A stretch of 45,040 nucleotides of DNA from Sphingobacteriaceae bacterium UBA6709. GTDB taxonomy: Bacteria; Bacteroidota; Bacteroidia; Sphingobacteriales; Sphingobacteriaceae. The notes under the pieces are model-generated. The model was not told the origin of the DNA. It ran no database searches and saw only the letters and a list, made by a program, of their open reading frames with translations. The translations under genes and the position numbers were made by a program. Positions 16,887-26,498 of this stretch are shown one piece after another. The stretch is taken from NCBI GenBank assembly GCA_002454425.1, contig DKIV01000053.1:1-45040 (forward strand), given 5' to 3'. How positions within the stretch are numbered: the stretch's first letter is position 1; the number at the start of each line of letters is the position of its first letter.

Positions 16887-18302
16887 CTACTTGAGCAGGT
16901 CGAGGACGTTAAACAAGCGACTTTTTATATATGTTGTTGAGCCGTTGTAGTTATTGGTTATGATGGAAAAACACAGCGGCTGTCCCCCTTTATTTTTCTG
17001 CACACCAGCATAACATAACACATTTCTGATACTCCCGCTTTTCATTTTCAGCCCATTATACAAAGGTAAACTCCTGTAGAAGCTGTCAAACCAGGACTGC
17101 CGATACGCAAAACTCAAAGAGCCAGCCATAACGGCCGTTGTGACCCTGTTTTCCGGAGACAGACCACTGCCATCCAACACGCTAATCGCGGTATCATCCA
17201 TCTTCAGCTGCTGTGTTACAAATTTTGCCAGGGCCTTACTTCCGTTATCAAAACTTGCTTTGCCGTAAGTTTTCAATGCGATGGTCTTAAGTATATTTTC
17301 AGCGTACAGATTGATGCTTTTCTGATTAAGCCAATACACAACTTCCGCATAAGCGGGGGAATGATACACATCAATGGTATTGCCTGGGTTAGGCAGCAGC
17401 ACCCCTTTGGCTGTTAACGCCCTGCATGTTGTAGGACCGGCAGTGATATCGATGCCACCTGCTTCAAGACTTTCATGAAGCGTACACGCAAGCTGCTTTG
17501 CCGGATCAGGCAACGACAGTCGCACAATCTTCTTCAGATCGCTGGCATAAGTTCCCCGCAGATAAACAATATTAGTAAAGGGAGCAGAATAAGCATAGAC
17601 ATTGTCGCCACTACCGGCGGCACCTGTAACCACCTCATTGACAATCGTTAGATCATCTATCTGTTCTAAAGCCCGCACACTAACAGCGCTACCAGCGGAA
17701 CGTCCTGGCGTAATGGAGATGCCGAACTGATTCTCACACCAGCTTAAAGAACTGGCACCACCACCATAATAGTTACCGATATCCTGCCAGATCCAGCCCT
17801 GCGGAATGGTCTCTGAGCCGAACAGGCTATCGTCACCGATAACACGACCCGCAATTTTTCTAATCCCAGCGTTCCTCACTGCTGCCACCCAACGACGCAA
17901 CAGAACCTCGGGCTTTGCCTGTGTATAACGGTCGCTACCCAGCGTCGGATCTCCCCCACCTACAATGATCAAATCGCCCTGCAGTATCCCATTCCTGATT
18001 TGACCGCTATACATGAGCTTTGTATCCCAGGTATAAGCGTCGCCAAGCGTTTGATAGCCAAGAATGGAGGTCAGCGTTTTCAATGTTGACGCGGGAGCCA
18101 TCGCCATGTCGCTGTTCTTTGAATAGAGCACTTCTCCTGTAGCAGCGTTCGTTACAGTCAGCGATGCAGTTCCGTGTTTAAGCCTATCAGTCTGTAATAA
18201 GGCCGAGAAACTACGATCAAGTGCCGACACATCGAGTTGCTGAGCCACACCAGTAGCAACGAGGAAAAAAAATAACAGGAAAAGACTATGAGCTTTAAGC
18301 AT
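16887..18302 (-). CDS. dacB: D-alanyl-D-alanine carboxypeptidase/endopeptidase (PBP4 type, peptidase S13)
   Basis: This periplasmic peptidoglycan hydrolase cleaves the terminal D-Ala or D-Ala-mDAP cross-links. The 471-residue protein has a signal peptide ending near ATGVAQ (residue 21). The three active-site motifs are S72-T-L-K75, S329-I-N331 (in the family context NLYAENIL) and K421-S-G423, where the usual KTG is KSG. A DGSGLSPENR segment (377-386) is the other family hallmark. Between the first and second motifs lies the large insert domain typical of S13 enzymes. It appears to be transcribed alone; asd lies upstream behind its own terminator. Confidence 0.93.
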   Translation of the reverse strand: MLKAHSLFLLFFFLVATGVAQQLDVSALDRSFSALLQTDRLKHGTASLTVTNAATGEVLYSKNSDMAMAPASTLKTLTSILGYQTLGDAYTWDTKLMYSGQIRNGILQGDLIIVGGGDPTLGSDRYTQAKPEVLLRRWVAAVRNAGIRKIAGRVIGDDSLFGSETIPQGWIWQDIGNYYGGGASSLSWCENQFGISITPGRSAGSAVSVRALEQIDDLTIVNEVVTGAAGSGDNVYAYSAPFTNIVYLRGTYASDLKKIVRLSLPDPAKQLACTLHESLEAGGIDITAGPTTCRALTAKGVLLPNPGNTIDVYHSPAYAEVVYWLNQKSINLYAENILKTIALKTYGKASFDNGSKALAKFVTQQLKMDDTAISVLDGSGLSPENRVTTAVMAGSLSFAYRQSWFDSFYRSLPLYNGLKMKSGSIRNVLCYAGVQKNKGGQPLCFSIITNNYNGSTTYIKSRLFNVLDLLK

Positions 18303-18390
18303 TATCGAAGAGAATAAGTATCAACCATTCGACTGAGAACGTCACCTGACAAGACATCAGGATGAGTGATAATTGTGTATACTATATAAA

Positions 18391-18426
18391 AAAGGCAGCC
18401 GCATATATTACTACGGGGCTGCCTTT
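18391..18426 (-). terminator. Intrinsic terminator of asd
   Basis: The arms AAAGGCAGCC and GGCTGCCTTT form a 10-bp stem around a 16-nt loop. In minus-strand orientation the stem is followed by a run of six T residues, 23 nt after the asd stop codon. Confidence 0.8.
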
Positions 18427-18448
18427 CGTCTATGATCTGCGAAAACTA

Positions 18449-19438
18449 TCAGATCAATTTATTCTTTAAAAGATATTCCGCGATCTGCACCGCGTTGGTG
18501 GCAGCACCCTTACGAAGGTTATCGGCAACTACCCATAAGTTGAGTGTATTATCTTGCGACTCATCTCTACGAATACGACCAACAAACACCTCATCTTTTT
18601 CATGAGCATCTTTCGGCATCGGGTATTTCAATGAGGCTGGATCGTCAACAACGACAAGACCCTCCTGCTGCTCAAGAAGTGTTCTCACTTCAGCGAGGTC
18701 AAAGTCGTTTTCGAACTCAATATTTACTGATTCAGAGTGTCCTCCCATTACCGGAATGCGCACGGTGGTAGCTGTTACACGAATACCATCATCGCCCATG
18801 ATCTTCTTAGTCTCGAGGATCATCTTCATCTCTTCCTTGGTGTAACCGTTATCCTGAAAAACATCGATCTGAGGAATAACGTTTAAATCGATAGGATATG
18901 GGTAAGCCATTTCGCCCTCTATTTTATTGCGCTCATTCATAAGCTGATCGACAGCTTTCTTACCAGTACCTGTAACAGATTGATATGTTGATACAACAAC
19001 ACGTTTAATCTTGTAACGTTCGTGTAAAGGCTTCAAGGCAACGACCATTTGTATGGTAGAGCAATTAGGGTTGGCGATAATCTTATCGTCAGCGGTCAAC
19101 ACATCAGCGTTCACTTCAGGCACAACAAGCTTTTTGGAAGGATCCATTCGCCATGCTGAAGAATTATCAATCACCACAGTACCTGCGGCCGCGAAATTCG
19201 GAGCCTGCTCAAGGGATGTAGTTCCACCAGCTGAAAAAAGGGCAACGTCGGGTTTCATAGCAATTGCATCTTCCACTGTTACCACCTTATACTTTTTGCC
19301 CTTAAACTCGATTTCTTTACCAGCGCTCTTCGCTGATGCTACGGGAATTAATTCGGTAACCGGGAAATTGCGCTCTGCTAAAACTTTTAACATCACCGTG
19401 CCAACCAGGCCGGTAGCGCCAACAACTGCAACTTTCAT
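18449..19438 (-). CDS. asd: Aspartate-semialdehyde dehydrogenase
   Basis: Asd reduces aspartyl phosphate to aspartate semialdehyde, the branch point to lysine/diaminopimelate, threonine and methionine. The 329-residue protein has the N-terminal NADP fold (GATGLVGTVML), the active-site cysteine C126 in NPNCSTIQ, the substrate-binding segment TYQSVTGTGK, and the catalytic H234 in GGHSESV. Length matches the family. It is monocistronic, ending in a clear intrinsic terminator; DAP supply links it functionally to the neighbouring cell-wall genes, though nothing shows co-regulation. Confidence 0.97.
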   Translation of the reverse strand: MKVAVVGATGLVGTVMLKVLAERNFPVTELIPVASAKSAGKEIEFKGKKYKVVTVEDAIAMKPDVALFSAGGTTSLEQAPNFAAAGTVVIDNSSAWRMDPSKKLVVPEVNADVLTADDKIIANPNCSTIQMVVALKPLHERYKIKRVVVSTYQSVTGTGKKAVDQLMNERNKIEGEMAYPYPIDLNVIPQIDVFQDNGYTKEEMKMILETKKIMGDDGIRVTATTVRIPVMGGHSESVNIEFENDFDLAEVRTLLEQQEGLVVVDDPASLKYPMPKDAHEKDEVFVGRIRRDESQDNTLNLWVVADNLRKGAATNAVQIAEYLLKNKLI

Positions 19439-19570
19439 TTCAACAATTTATAGATTATGTATTTTAACAAATATGTAAAATAGTTTAAACTTTTCTACTA
19501 TAAATTCGCTTTTTAGGCGCTGAAACTACTAATTCACAAGATTCAAGCCGCGCAATGCTATCTATAAACA

Positions 19571-19602
19571 AAACGCGATGTCATTATGTCGACATCGCGT
19601 TT
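19571..19602 (-). terminator. Hairpin after pepD
   Basis: A perfect 12-bp stem (AAACGCGATGTC with GACATCGCGTTT) with an 8-nt loop lies 6 nt downstream of the pepD stop on the minus strand. After the stem the minus strand reads TGTTTATAG, a weak T-tract. Confidence 0.7.
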
Positions 19603-19607
19603 GTAAT

Positions 19608-21062
19608 TTATCGTTTAGGGATGTTTGCGAGGATACTTTGAAGATATTTCCAGAACTTCGCCACGGAAGATATGCTCACACGTTCCTCGGGGGAATGAGC
19701 ACCAATGATGGTAGGCCCAAAAGAGATCATATCCAAATCAGGTACATGGGCACCTAAGATTCCACATTCCAATCCCGCGTGGCAAGCCCCCACTTCAGCT
19801 TTATGTTGAAAACTCTGTTCATAAAGCTTCTCCATGCACGACAGTACCGGAGATGCTGGATTTGGTTTCCAGCCAGGATAATCGCCAGACTGCTCAACTC
19901 GGCATCCCATCACGAGCAGGGCGGCGCTCACGGACCCGGCAATATCTTGTTTGGTACTTTCCACACTGCTACGCTGTAATGACTGGGTAATGAATACGCC
20001 ATCCTTAACAATTACACGCGCCAGATTTGAAGAAGCCTCTACAAGATTATCAATGTCAGGACTCATCCTGTAAACGCCATTGGGTAAGGCCATCAAAGCG
20101 TAAGTAAGCTTCCTGAAATCTGAGGCAGGCATTACCGAAACCGGCAGGGAGCACTCCGCGCATTCTATACATAAGCCGGGCTCAAGGGAAGCGTATTCTT
20201 CTCTTACCATTTGCGCGAATTCATCTACCAGCAATAGAAAACGCTGTCTATCCGCACGAGGAACCGCAACGATTGCGGTGGATTCACGAGGGATGGCGTT
20301 ACGAAGGCTTCCTCCATCGAGGCTCGACAGGGAGAAAGATAGGTTACCAAGTAACTTGCAGAGCAAGCGGTTCATAAGCTTATTAGCGTTTGCCCGGCCT
20401 TTATGAATATCCATACCTGAATGACCACCGCGCAGCCCCTTTATGGTCAGAGCCAAACCAATGCTGTCAGCCGGAACATGCTCAAGCTGATAATTATAAT
20501 GACTGGTAGTATCAACCCCTCCGGCACAACCGATACAAAGCTCAGTGTCGTCCTCTGTATCAAGATTTAGCAGGATGGTTCCGGAAAGCATAGAAGCGTC
20601 CAGCTCAAAAGCACCGGTCATGCCCGTTTCTTCATCAACGGTAAATAAGGCTTCAATTGCGGGATGCTCAATCTCCGAAGATGACAAGATAGACATGATG
20701 GCAGCCACTCCAATTCCGTTATCCGCGCCCAGCGTGGTACCATGCGCTCTTACCCAGTCGCCATCGATATACATTTCAATACCTTGTGTGTCGAAATCGA
20801 AATCGGTATCGCCATTTTTTTGATGAACCATATCTACATGCGACTGCAGTATTACCGTTTGGCGATCTTCCATGCCCGGCGTTGCCGGCTTCTTAATCAC
20901 CACATTGCCAGCTTTATCGCTGTTTACCTGTAAATTGAGACGTTTTCCGTAGTTGATAATAAACTCAACGACCCTTTCTTCTTTCTTGGACGCCCGGGGA
21001 ACGCCATTAAGGTCAGCGAAATGGCTCCATAACGCCTGCGGCTCCAATAATCTAATATCCAT
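19608..21062 (-). CDS. pepD: Aminoacyl-histidine dipeptidase (peptidase D, M20 family)
   Basis: PepD hydrolyses Xaa-His and other unblocked dipeptides in the cytoplasm. The protein has the metal-binding motifs of the M20 family: SHVDMVH (H75, D77), GADNGIG (D114) and DEETGMTG (catalytic E144, ligand E145). HAGLECG near the C-terminus is the last ligand region. Starting at the ATG at 21062 gives 484 residues, nearly the same as E. coli PepD. The upstream ATG at 21110 would add 16 residues without family resemblance. The gene is downstream of the MFS gene, 129 nt away, and is closed by a hairpin. Confidence 0.94.
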   Translation of the reverse strand: MDIRLLEPQALWSHFADLNGVPRASKKEERVVEFIINYGKRLNLQVNSDKAGNVVIKKPATPGMEDRQTVILQSHVDMVHQKNGDTDFDFDTQGIEMYIDGDWVRAHGTTLGADNGIGVAAIMSILSSSEIEHPAIEALFTVDEETGMTGAFELDASMLSGTILLNLDTEDDTELCIGCAGGVDTTSHYNYQLEHVPADSIGLALTIKGLRGGHSGMDIHKGRANANKLMNRLLCKLLGNLSFSLSSLDGGSLRNAIPRESTAIVAVPRADRQRFLLLVDEFAQMVREEYASLEPGLCIECAECSLPVSVMPASDFRKLTYALMALPNGVYRMSPDIDNLVEASSNLARVIVKDGVFITQSLQRSSVESTKQDIAGSVSAALLVMGCRVEQSGDYPGWKPNPASPVLSCMEKLYEQSFQHKAEVGACHAGLECGILGAHVPDLDMISFGPTIIGAHSPEERVSISSVAKFWKYLQSILANIPKR

Positions 21063-21191
21063 AAACACGTATTTAAACGCCTGCGAACCTCTGTTCGCAA
21101 GTGCAGGCAAGTTAATAAAACGATGAAATATGAAAGGCTATAATCCACAAAATAAACGACAGCATTCCGAAGCAGCATAATGCCCGAACAT

Positions 21192-22376
21192 TTAAGATAT
21201 TCTGCGGCCGCCTTTGAGCCCTTGTCGCCATCCGCTGCTTAAAACATTCAGAATATTTAATACAGACAGAACCAACATCAACAAGACAACGCGCATCCAT
21301 CCGCCGGTCTCGAAGCACTGTATGGCAGTGAAGGATCCAAGACCTCCGCCAATGAAGTAGCTCGTCATATAGACCGTATTTATGCGACTATTAGCTGTCT
21401 GATCAAGACTATAAATTACCGCAATGTTAGTTACCTGGGTAGCCTGCACGCCTACATCCAATAATATCGTAGCCAGGGCGATAGCGAACACACTCGTAGA
21501 AAACAAGCCTAGCAAGACAACACTTAACAGGCTGATGCAGGTAGAGAACAGTAGGGATCGAGCGGAGCTGCCGCGGTCTGCAAACTTTCCAAACACAGGT
21601 GCGAGCAAGGCTCCCATCACTGCCAGAACACCAAACAGTCCAATCTTTGATGGACTGTAGTTAAAAGGTGCCTTACTTAAATATAAGGTTAACGAAACCC
21701 AAAAGGCACATAAGGTGCCAAAGGCGAGCATGCCGGTAAAGGAGGCGCTGCGCAACTTAGAAAAACGCCCTAACTGCGCGACAGTTGATCGTAGCAGACC
21801 GCTATACGACCCGTTATAATTAGCGGAAACTGAAGGCAGGAACATCTGAAACAACAAAATATTGACCGCAATGAGTCCCCCTGAGATGTAATATACGGCA
21901 CGCCAACCAAAAGCCTCTGTTACCACACCGCTAAACATACGTGCCAGCAAAATACCAATTAAAAGCCCTGTAAAGATAGTCGCGACGACTTTCCCCCGAT
22001 TTTCGGTAACAAGAGAGGCTGCCATTGGCAAGATTACCTGGGCTACAACAGAAAAGACACCGAGGAGCAAGCTGGCAACATAGATCCATGACAACTGCCA
22101 GGCCGATGCCATAAGCATGCACGCTGCGAAAAGACTCAACTGCAAATATAATATTAGCTTCTTCCGATCCATCATATCACCAACAGGCGTAAGTAGCAAC
22201 AAGCCAAGCCCATAGCCGACCTGAGACAGCACCGTCAGGGTGCCAGCGTTCTCCGTGCTGATGGAGAAAGATTCAGCGATAGCGCCCAAGATTGGTTGGC
22301 TATAATAAACATTGGCCACACTTATTCCCGCACTTACTGATAATATGATAATTTGTTTGCTGTTGAGGGTAGACAT
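21192..22376 (-). CDS. Major facilitator superfamily transporter (drug/metabolite exporter type)
   Basis: This 394-residue protein has twelve predicted transmembrane helices. The N-terminus VANVYYSQPILG identifies the MFS subgroup in which this motif lies in helix 1. GDMMDRKK (67-74) is the motif A loop between helices 2 and 3. Members of the subgroup are usually annotated as inner-membrane exporters of sugars or drugs, but the substrate cannot be read from the sequence. The gene is separated from the phospholipase operon by about 200 nt and lies upstream of pepD on the same strand, with no evidence of a shared function. Confidence 0.85.
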   Translation of the reverse strand: MSTLNSKQIIILSVSAGISVANVYYSQPILGAIAESFSISTENAGTLTVLSQVGYGLGLLLLTPVGDMMDRKKLILYLQLSLFAACMLMASAWQLSWIYVASLLLGVFSVVAQVILPMAASLVTENRGKVVATIFTGLLIGILLARMFSGVVTEAFGWRAVYYISGGLIAVNILLFQMFLPSVSANYNGSYSGLLRSTVAQLGRFSKLRSASFTGMLAFGTLCAFWVSLTLYLSKAPFNYSPSKIGLFGVLAVMGALLAPVFGKFADRGSSARSLLFSTCISLLSVVLLGLFSTSVFAIALATILLDVGVQATQVTNIAVIYSLDQTANSRINTVYMTSYFIGGGLGSFTAIQCFETGGWMRVVLLMLVLSVLNILNVLSSGWRQGLKGGRRIS

Positions 22377-22522
22377 ACTTAAGACTTAAGGATACGCGAC
22401 ACTTCCGAAAAAGCTACAGCAGCAAGTTAGCTAATACAGGCATAGAAAACCCGTATCAGTATTAATCAACAGGAAATTTTACGATTACATGGAAGAATTG
22501 GGATCTCCATATACGGCGAAAG

Positions 22523-22551
22523 GCCTGAACGGACAGCATCATCCGGCAGGC
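22523..22551 (-). terminator. Weak hairpin after the phospholipase C gene
   Basis: The arms GCCTG and CAGGC, extended by inner CGG/CCG pairing, lie 23 nt past the phospholipase stop on the minus strand. Only CCTTT follows, so termination here is uncertain. Confidence 0.35.
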
Positions 22552-22573
22552 TCTCCCGCAAAATTTATAAATC

Positions 22574-24982
22574 TCAGGATGCTTGTCCCATCATCGGATC
22601 GGAAGTGCTCTCCTTACCATTTTCAATGTGCCCGGCAAAGCGAAGCGTAAATCCAGAAGCATCATTGGTATTTATCGAAAAGTCGTACCACCCATTGCTT
22701 TTCTTCAGAGGAATATTCACACTTATTTTGCCTTTATCAGATTGGACATTCTGACGACCACTTCCATAAGAAAGGTCTGTGATCGTTAGTGTGTGAATAT
22801 CCTCGTGACCTGTAATCAAAAGATCCACAGAGAGTCCATCAGTTCCCGGCCTTACGCTAACAGCAGGCACAGATCGCGCAGTACGGCCCGAAAACTCTCT
22901 AAAAAAACCATTCGGTCCATGGGCACGAAAATGATACTCCGCAGCATCTAAACGCGAAATATATTGCATAGGCTTTCCGGCACTTACCGTAAAGTCTATG
23001 CATCTGACATCTGCGGTACCGGCACCAGCATCGCCACTATAGCTATAAAGTTGAAATGGCACAGCGATCGTTTTGTGCATCTCCGCAAGTAGCTCGCAAC
23101 CAAAATCAAATAACAAACCCGGCCCTTCCGTCGCAGGCGCTATATCCAGCATAAGATTATAGGGTAGCGCGCAGGCTGGCTTCGTGCCTTTTTCCTGTGC
23201 CGGCATAACTGCTGTTGCCACGCCGCTTTTCCTAATACTATTAAGACTCTCCGGCCCGATAGCTTTGTATCCTCCCGGAAATCCTTTTGTCTTAGCGGCA
23301 AAAATACCTTCAACGTAGTGGTTTCTGTCAAGCTGCAGGTTCTGAGGTATCCTGCTTCCGTCGAAAAGCCTGAACACAGAAGTTAAATCACCACATACCA
23401 TTCGTCGCCATTGGCTGATATTATCTTCGCTAACACGTTTCCCTGTCTTTTTCAGGAAGAAGTACTCCAAAAATTGCAGACTCGAGGTATGGTCAAATAT
23501 CTCACTGTTCACATACCCTCCTTTGCTCCACGGTGAAGCGATGACTAAAGGCACCCGAAAGCCGAGCCCTATGGCATCTTTTGATTCCACGAACTCTTCG
23601 GATACATCAAAATTTACAGCACCCTGGTCTGGGAATGAGGGATTGGGAGGCACAAATGGTGCTACATGATCAAAGTATCCATCATTTTCATCATAGGTGA
23701 GGATGAAAATGGTCTTCTTCCATACCTCCGGATCCTGGGTCAGGATATCCAAAGCCTCGGAGACATACCAGGCTCCATACCAGGGGGCTCCGGGATGATC
23801 GGAGAAGTTACAGGGAGCTACCAACCATGACACGGTAGGGAGCTTGCCCCCCTGAACATCCTTTCTGAATTGGTGAAAGATATCACCTGCCGGAACCTGT
23901 ATCTGCTGACCTTCAAAATCAATGGTAGTCAATGAATGATATTGAGGATCATCAGTATTGGTAACAAAAGCACGTTTATGTATTTCCCTCTCAAAGTCGG
24001 TGAGGGCGGCAAATTTCTCAGGACTATATGCATCAGCACGCGTCTGCAGTGTTTGAATTTCATCATCAAGAGATTTTAGATCCTTGCCCTCAGAGGCGTA
24101 TTTCTGGCGTCGCTCGCGCAACAGTGTCAATTGCTGGTTAACAAACGCAACATGAGCTGGATGAAAGCCGACGTGGTACTGTTTAGAAAACTCAAGATTG
24201 TTGTCGGTAAAGTTTGCAAGCCAATCCTCTTCCTCGCCTTTAAAGCCTACCGGAAGGCTCAACTCATTCTGATACACATTCCAGGAGATACCAGCTTCCT
24301 GTAGTCGTTCCGGATAGGTCTTCCACCCAATATCCTGATAATTTATTTGTCCGTTATAAACGTGAGCCTTTGAAGTGCCGTCATGAGGCTGCTCCCGAAT
24401 TGTCCCCGACCAGAAATAAGATCTATTTGCACTGGTACCGGTCAGCGAGGAGCAAAAATGCTGGTCACATACAGTAAAGGCGTCAGCAAGCGCATAATAA
24501 AAAGGAATATCATTTCTATCGTAATACCCCATGGTTAAAGGCATATGTTCAAACTCCTTGTTTCCGGGCTTCTTAGCGTCTAACCAAGTATCCATGTGTC
24601 CGTTATTACGTGCAGCGACCATATCTTTCCAGCTGTGTGGCAGGGACCCCATCCAGGTAGCTTTGGTATTCTTGATATCAAGTCTGAATGGTGCGTAGGC
24701 TTTGCCATCTTTTGACTGCTGAATCCATACAGGCAACTTATCAGGCTGAAGCACAGTTCGCGGATCATTAAAGCCGCGCACCCCTCGCAGAGCACCGTAG
24801 CAATGATCAAAGGATCTGTTTTCCTGCATTAGAAACACAATATGCTCAGCATCAAGAAATGTACTTCCCGGGGCCGCATCTATTGCAAGCGCCCGCTGTA
24901 TGGAAGCTGGCACCAACTGACTTATAGCAGTGGCGCCAGCTAACATGGAAGCCTTCTTAAGAAAGGATCTTCTGGATTCCAT
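22574..24982 (-). CDS. Phosphocholine-type phospholipase C with Tat signal
   Basis: This 802-residue secreted phosphoesterase begins with a twin-arginine signal (SRRSFLKK, 3-10) followed by a hydrophobic stretch, so it is exported folded. The catalytic domain (about 40-600) belongs to the PLC/acid-phosphatase AcpA superfamily, with the metal/active-site segments MQENRSFDHCYG, TGTSANRSYFWSG, YDENDGYFDHVAPF and DHTSSLQFLE. The last 200 residues form two related beta-domains of the phospholipase C C-terminal type (DUF756; about 610-695 and 700-790). Family members cleave phosphatidylcholine and sphingomyelin to phosphocholine. It is 8 nt downstream of the SusD gene, as third gene of the SusC-SusD-PLC operon. 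The exact substrate is not determined by these motifs. Confidence 0.9.
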   Translation of the reverse strand: MESRRSFLKKASMLAGATAISQLVPASIQRALAIDAAPGSTFLDAEHIVFLMQENRSFDHCYGALRGVRGFNDPRTVLQPDKLPVWIQQSKDGKAYAPFRLDIKNTKATWMGSLPHSWKDMVAARNNGHMDTWLDAKKPGNKEFEHMPLTMGYYDRNDIPFYYALADAFTVCDQHFCSSLTGTSANRSYFWSGTIREQPHDGTSKAHVYNGQINYQDIGWKTYPERLQEAGISWNVYQNELSLPVGFKGEEEDWLANFTDNNLEFSKQYHVGFHPAHVAFVNQQLTLLRERRQKYASEGKDLKSLDDEIQTLQTRADAYSPEKFAALTDFEREIHKRAFVTNTDDPQYHSLTTIDFEGQQIQVPAGDIFHQFRKDVQGGKLPTVSWLVAPCNFSDHPGAPWYGAWYVSEALDILTQDPEVWKKTIFILTYDENDGYFDHVAPFVPPNPSFPDQGAVNFDVSEEFVESKDAIGLGFRVPLVIASPWSKGGYVNSEIFDHTSSLQFLEYFFLKKTGKRVSEDNISQWRRMVCGDLTSVFRLFDGSRIPQNLQLDRNHYVEGIFAAKTKGFPGGYKAIGPESLNSIRKSGVATAVMPAQEKGTKPACALPYNLMLDIAPATEGPGLLFDFGCELLAEMHKTIAVPFQLYSYSGDAGAGTADVRCIDFTVSAGKPMQYISRLDAAEYHFRAHGPNGFFREFSGRTARSVPAVSVRPGTDGLSVDLLITGHEDIHTLTITDLSYGSGRQNVQSDKGKISVNIPLKKSNGWYDFSINTNDASGFTLRFAGHIENGKESTSDPMMGQAS

Positions 24983-24990
24983 TATTTCGT

Positions 24991-26490
24991 TTATTTAAGC
25001 CACCAGGTAATCTGGCGAATGTTATCATTACCCGCACCAAACTGTCTTTCAATTGCGGCACTTACCGATGCCTGATTATAATTATATTCAGACTGCGGAT
25101 ACATCCAACGTGTGGGGATAGTTACCCCCGAAGGTCTGCGAAATGCAGGATAACCGGTACGCAGGTGCTCCCGGAATGCGGTGTATCCGCGTTGGAAATA
25201 GCTTTCAATATATTTTTCAGTTACTATCAATGCTAAGCGCTGATCAAAGGAGGTGGCATTATCCCATGCATTGGCAGCGCGTGCCAGGTATGTCGAAGCA
25301 GCGCCACTAGTAAGATACGAAGAATATCCTTTAGCGTAGCTTTCATAAAAGCCAAATGACGCACGCACCGCATTTTCAAAATGGACCTTCGCGTCAGCTG
25401 CCGTACCTAGCCATCCCCGTATAGCGGCTTCAGCAAGAATAAGCTCCTGCTCAGCGTAAGACATCAATACCATAGGCTCGTTCGTTGCATCGCTGTAATA
25501 ACGTTCATTAACCTTCGAGGTCTTACCCTGCGCGGCTTTCAGGTTGACATTTGCATAAGGTGCTGCCGGATCCCCGCCATCATAGGCACTGAAATCGCTG
25601 ACAGCTTTACCTTGTTCTTCGGCCTCGCGCGTACGGGTACAAAATGTGAAAAGACGCGGATCCTGCTTGTCGCGAAGTAATTTAACAAAAGTCGAATCCA
25701 TGTACATTCCAGAACCGAAAGAACTGGAGTTGAACTCCGGATAACGATTTCCTTCCTGATTGAGGAATACCAATTGCGCATTATCAGCTGTTGAACTTAA
25801 CAGAGGTTGAGCGCCCGCAACAGATGCGAAAGTACTTCTTAGGTTAAGGGCCGTTTCGTTTTCCTTTTTCGACAAGGACATAAGCACTTTTAAGCGGAAA
25901 GCGTTTACTGTCTTACGCCATTTCGCGGCATCGCCACTAAAGATGATGTCTCCCGCGATAATTCCTTCAGATTGGGAGAGTAAGCTATTTGCCTCATCTA
26001 ATTCTTTGAGTATTCCGGCGAGAACGTCTTGTTGTGTATCATAGGCAGGAGTATAAGAGGCAGACTCCTCTCCTTTCAATGCCTCCGAGTATGGAATATC
26101 GCCGAAGGTAAGGGTGAGATTGTAGAAATAATAGGCGCGGAAGAATTTACTTAACGCTAAATACTGCTGATCGCCTATACGCTGAGCCTCCTCGCCCATT
26201 TTAACAACGTTCCTCAACTTCTTGTAGGCGTCAAAATCTGAACGATCCCATTTATAGTACTGCCCAGTATTTTCGCCATCCGTTTGTACCAACATCTTTG
26301 TAATATACAAAGGACCGGTACCATTATATTGACGGAAAGCATCCCATTCGATATTTGTCAATAGGAGTTGCGGGTGAGCATTCTCAGGATCATTAGGATT
26401 TTTATTCAGTTCATCGAGTTTCTCGCATGCACTCAAACCCAGTATAAGGCCTGCAGCGAGGAGTATATAAAGTTTTTTTATTGTTTTCAT
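24991..26490 (-). CDS. SusD-like outer-membrane lipoprotein (SusD-like_2/RagB group)
   Basis: This 499-residue lipoprotein has lipobox Cys 22 (LGLSAC) and the family N-terminus with an Asn/Pro-rich segment (NKNPNDPENAHPQLLLTNIEW). Helical TPR-like repeats follow. It fits the SusD-like_2 subgroup, whose members cap a SusC channel and bind the ligand at the cell surface. The gene starts 8 nt after SusC and ends 8 nt before the phospholipase, so the three proteins are probably made together. Ligand identity is unknown; phospholipid head groups or glycerophosphodiesters are suggested only by the neighbouring enzyme. Confidence 0.9.
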   Translation of the reverse strand: MKTIKKLYILLAAGLILGLSACEKLDELNKNPNDPENAHPQLLLTNIEWDAFRQYNGTGPLYITKMLVQTDGENTGQYYKWDRSDFDAYKKLRNVVKMGEEAQRIGDQQYLALSKFFRAYYFYNLTLTFGDIPYSEALKGEESASYTPAYDTQQDVLAGILKELDEANSLLSQSEGIIAGDIIFSGDAAKWRKTVNAFRLKVLMSLSKKENETALNLRSTFASVAGAQPLLSSTADNAQLVFLNQEGNRYPEFNSSSFGSGMYMDSTFVKLLRDKQDPRLFTFCTRTREAEEQGKAVSDFSAYDGGDPAAPYANVNLKAAQGKTSKVNERYYSDATNEPMVLMSYAEQELILAEAAIRGWLGTAADAKVHFENAVRASFGFYESYAKGYSSYLTSGAASTYLARAANAWDNATSFDQRLALIVTEKYIESYFQRGYTAFREHLRTGYPAFRRPSGVTIPTRWMYPQSEYNYNQASVSAAIERQFGAGNDNIRQITWWLK

Positions 26491-26498
26491 GTTGAGCG

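Noticed and set aside
17030..17045. KSG in place of KTG in the DacB active site, considered as a sign of inactivation
   Set aside because: Ser for Thr is a tolerated substitution in this motif among penicillin-recognising enzymes, and the other catalytic motifs are intact.
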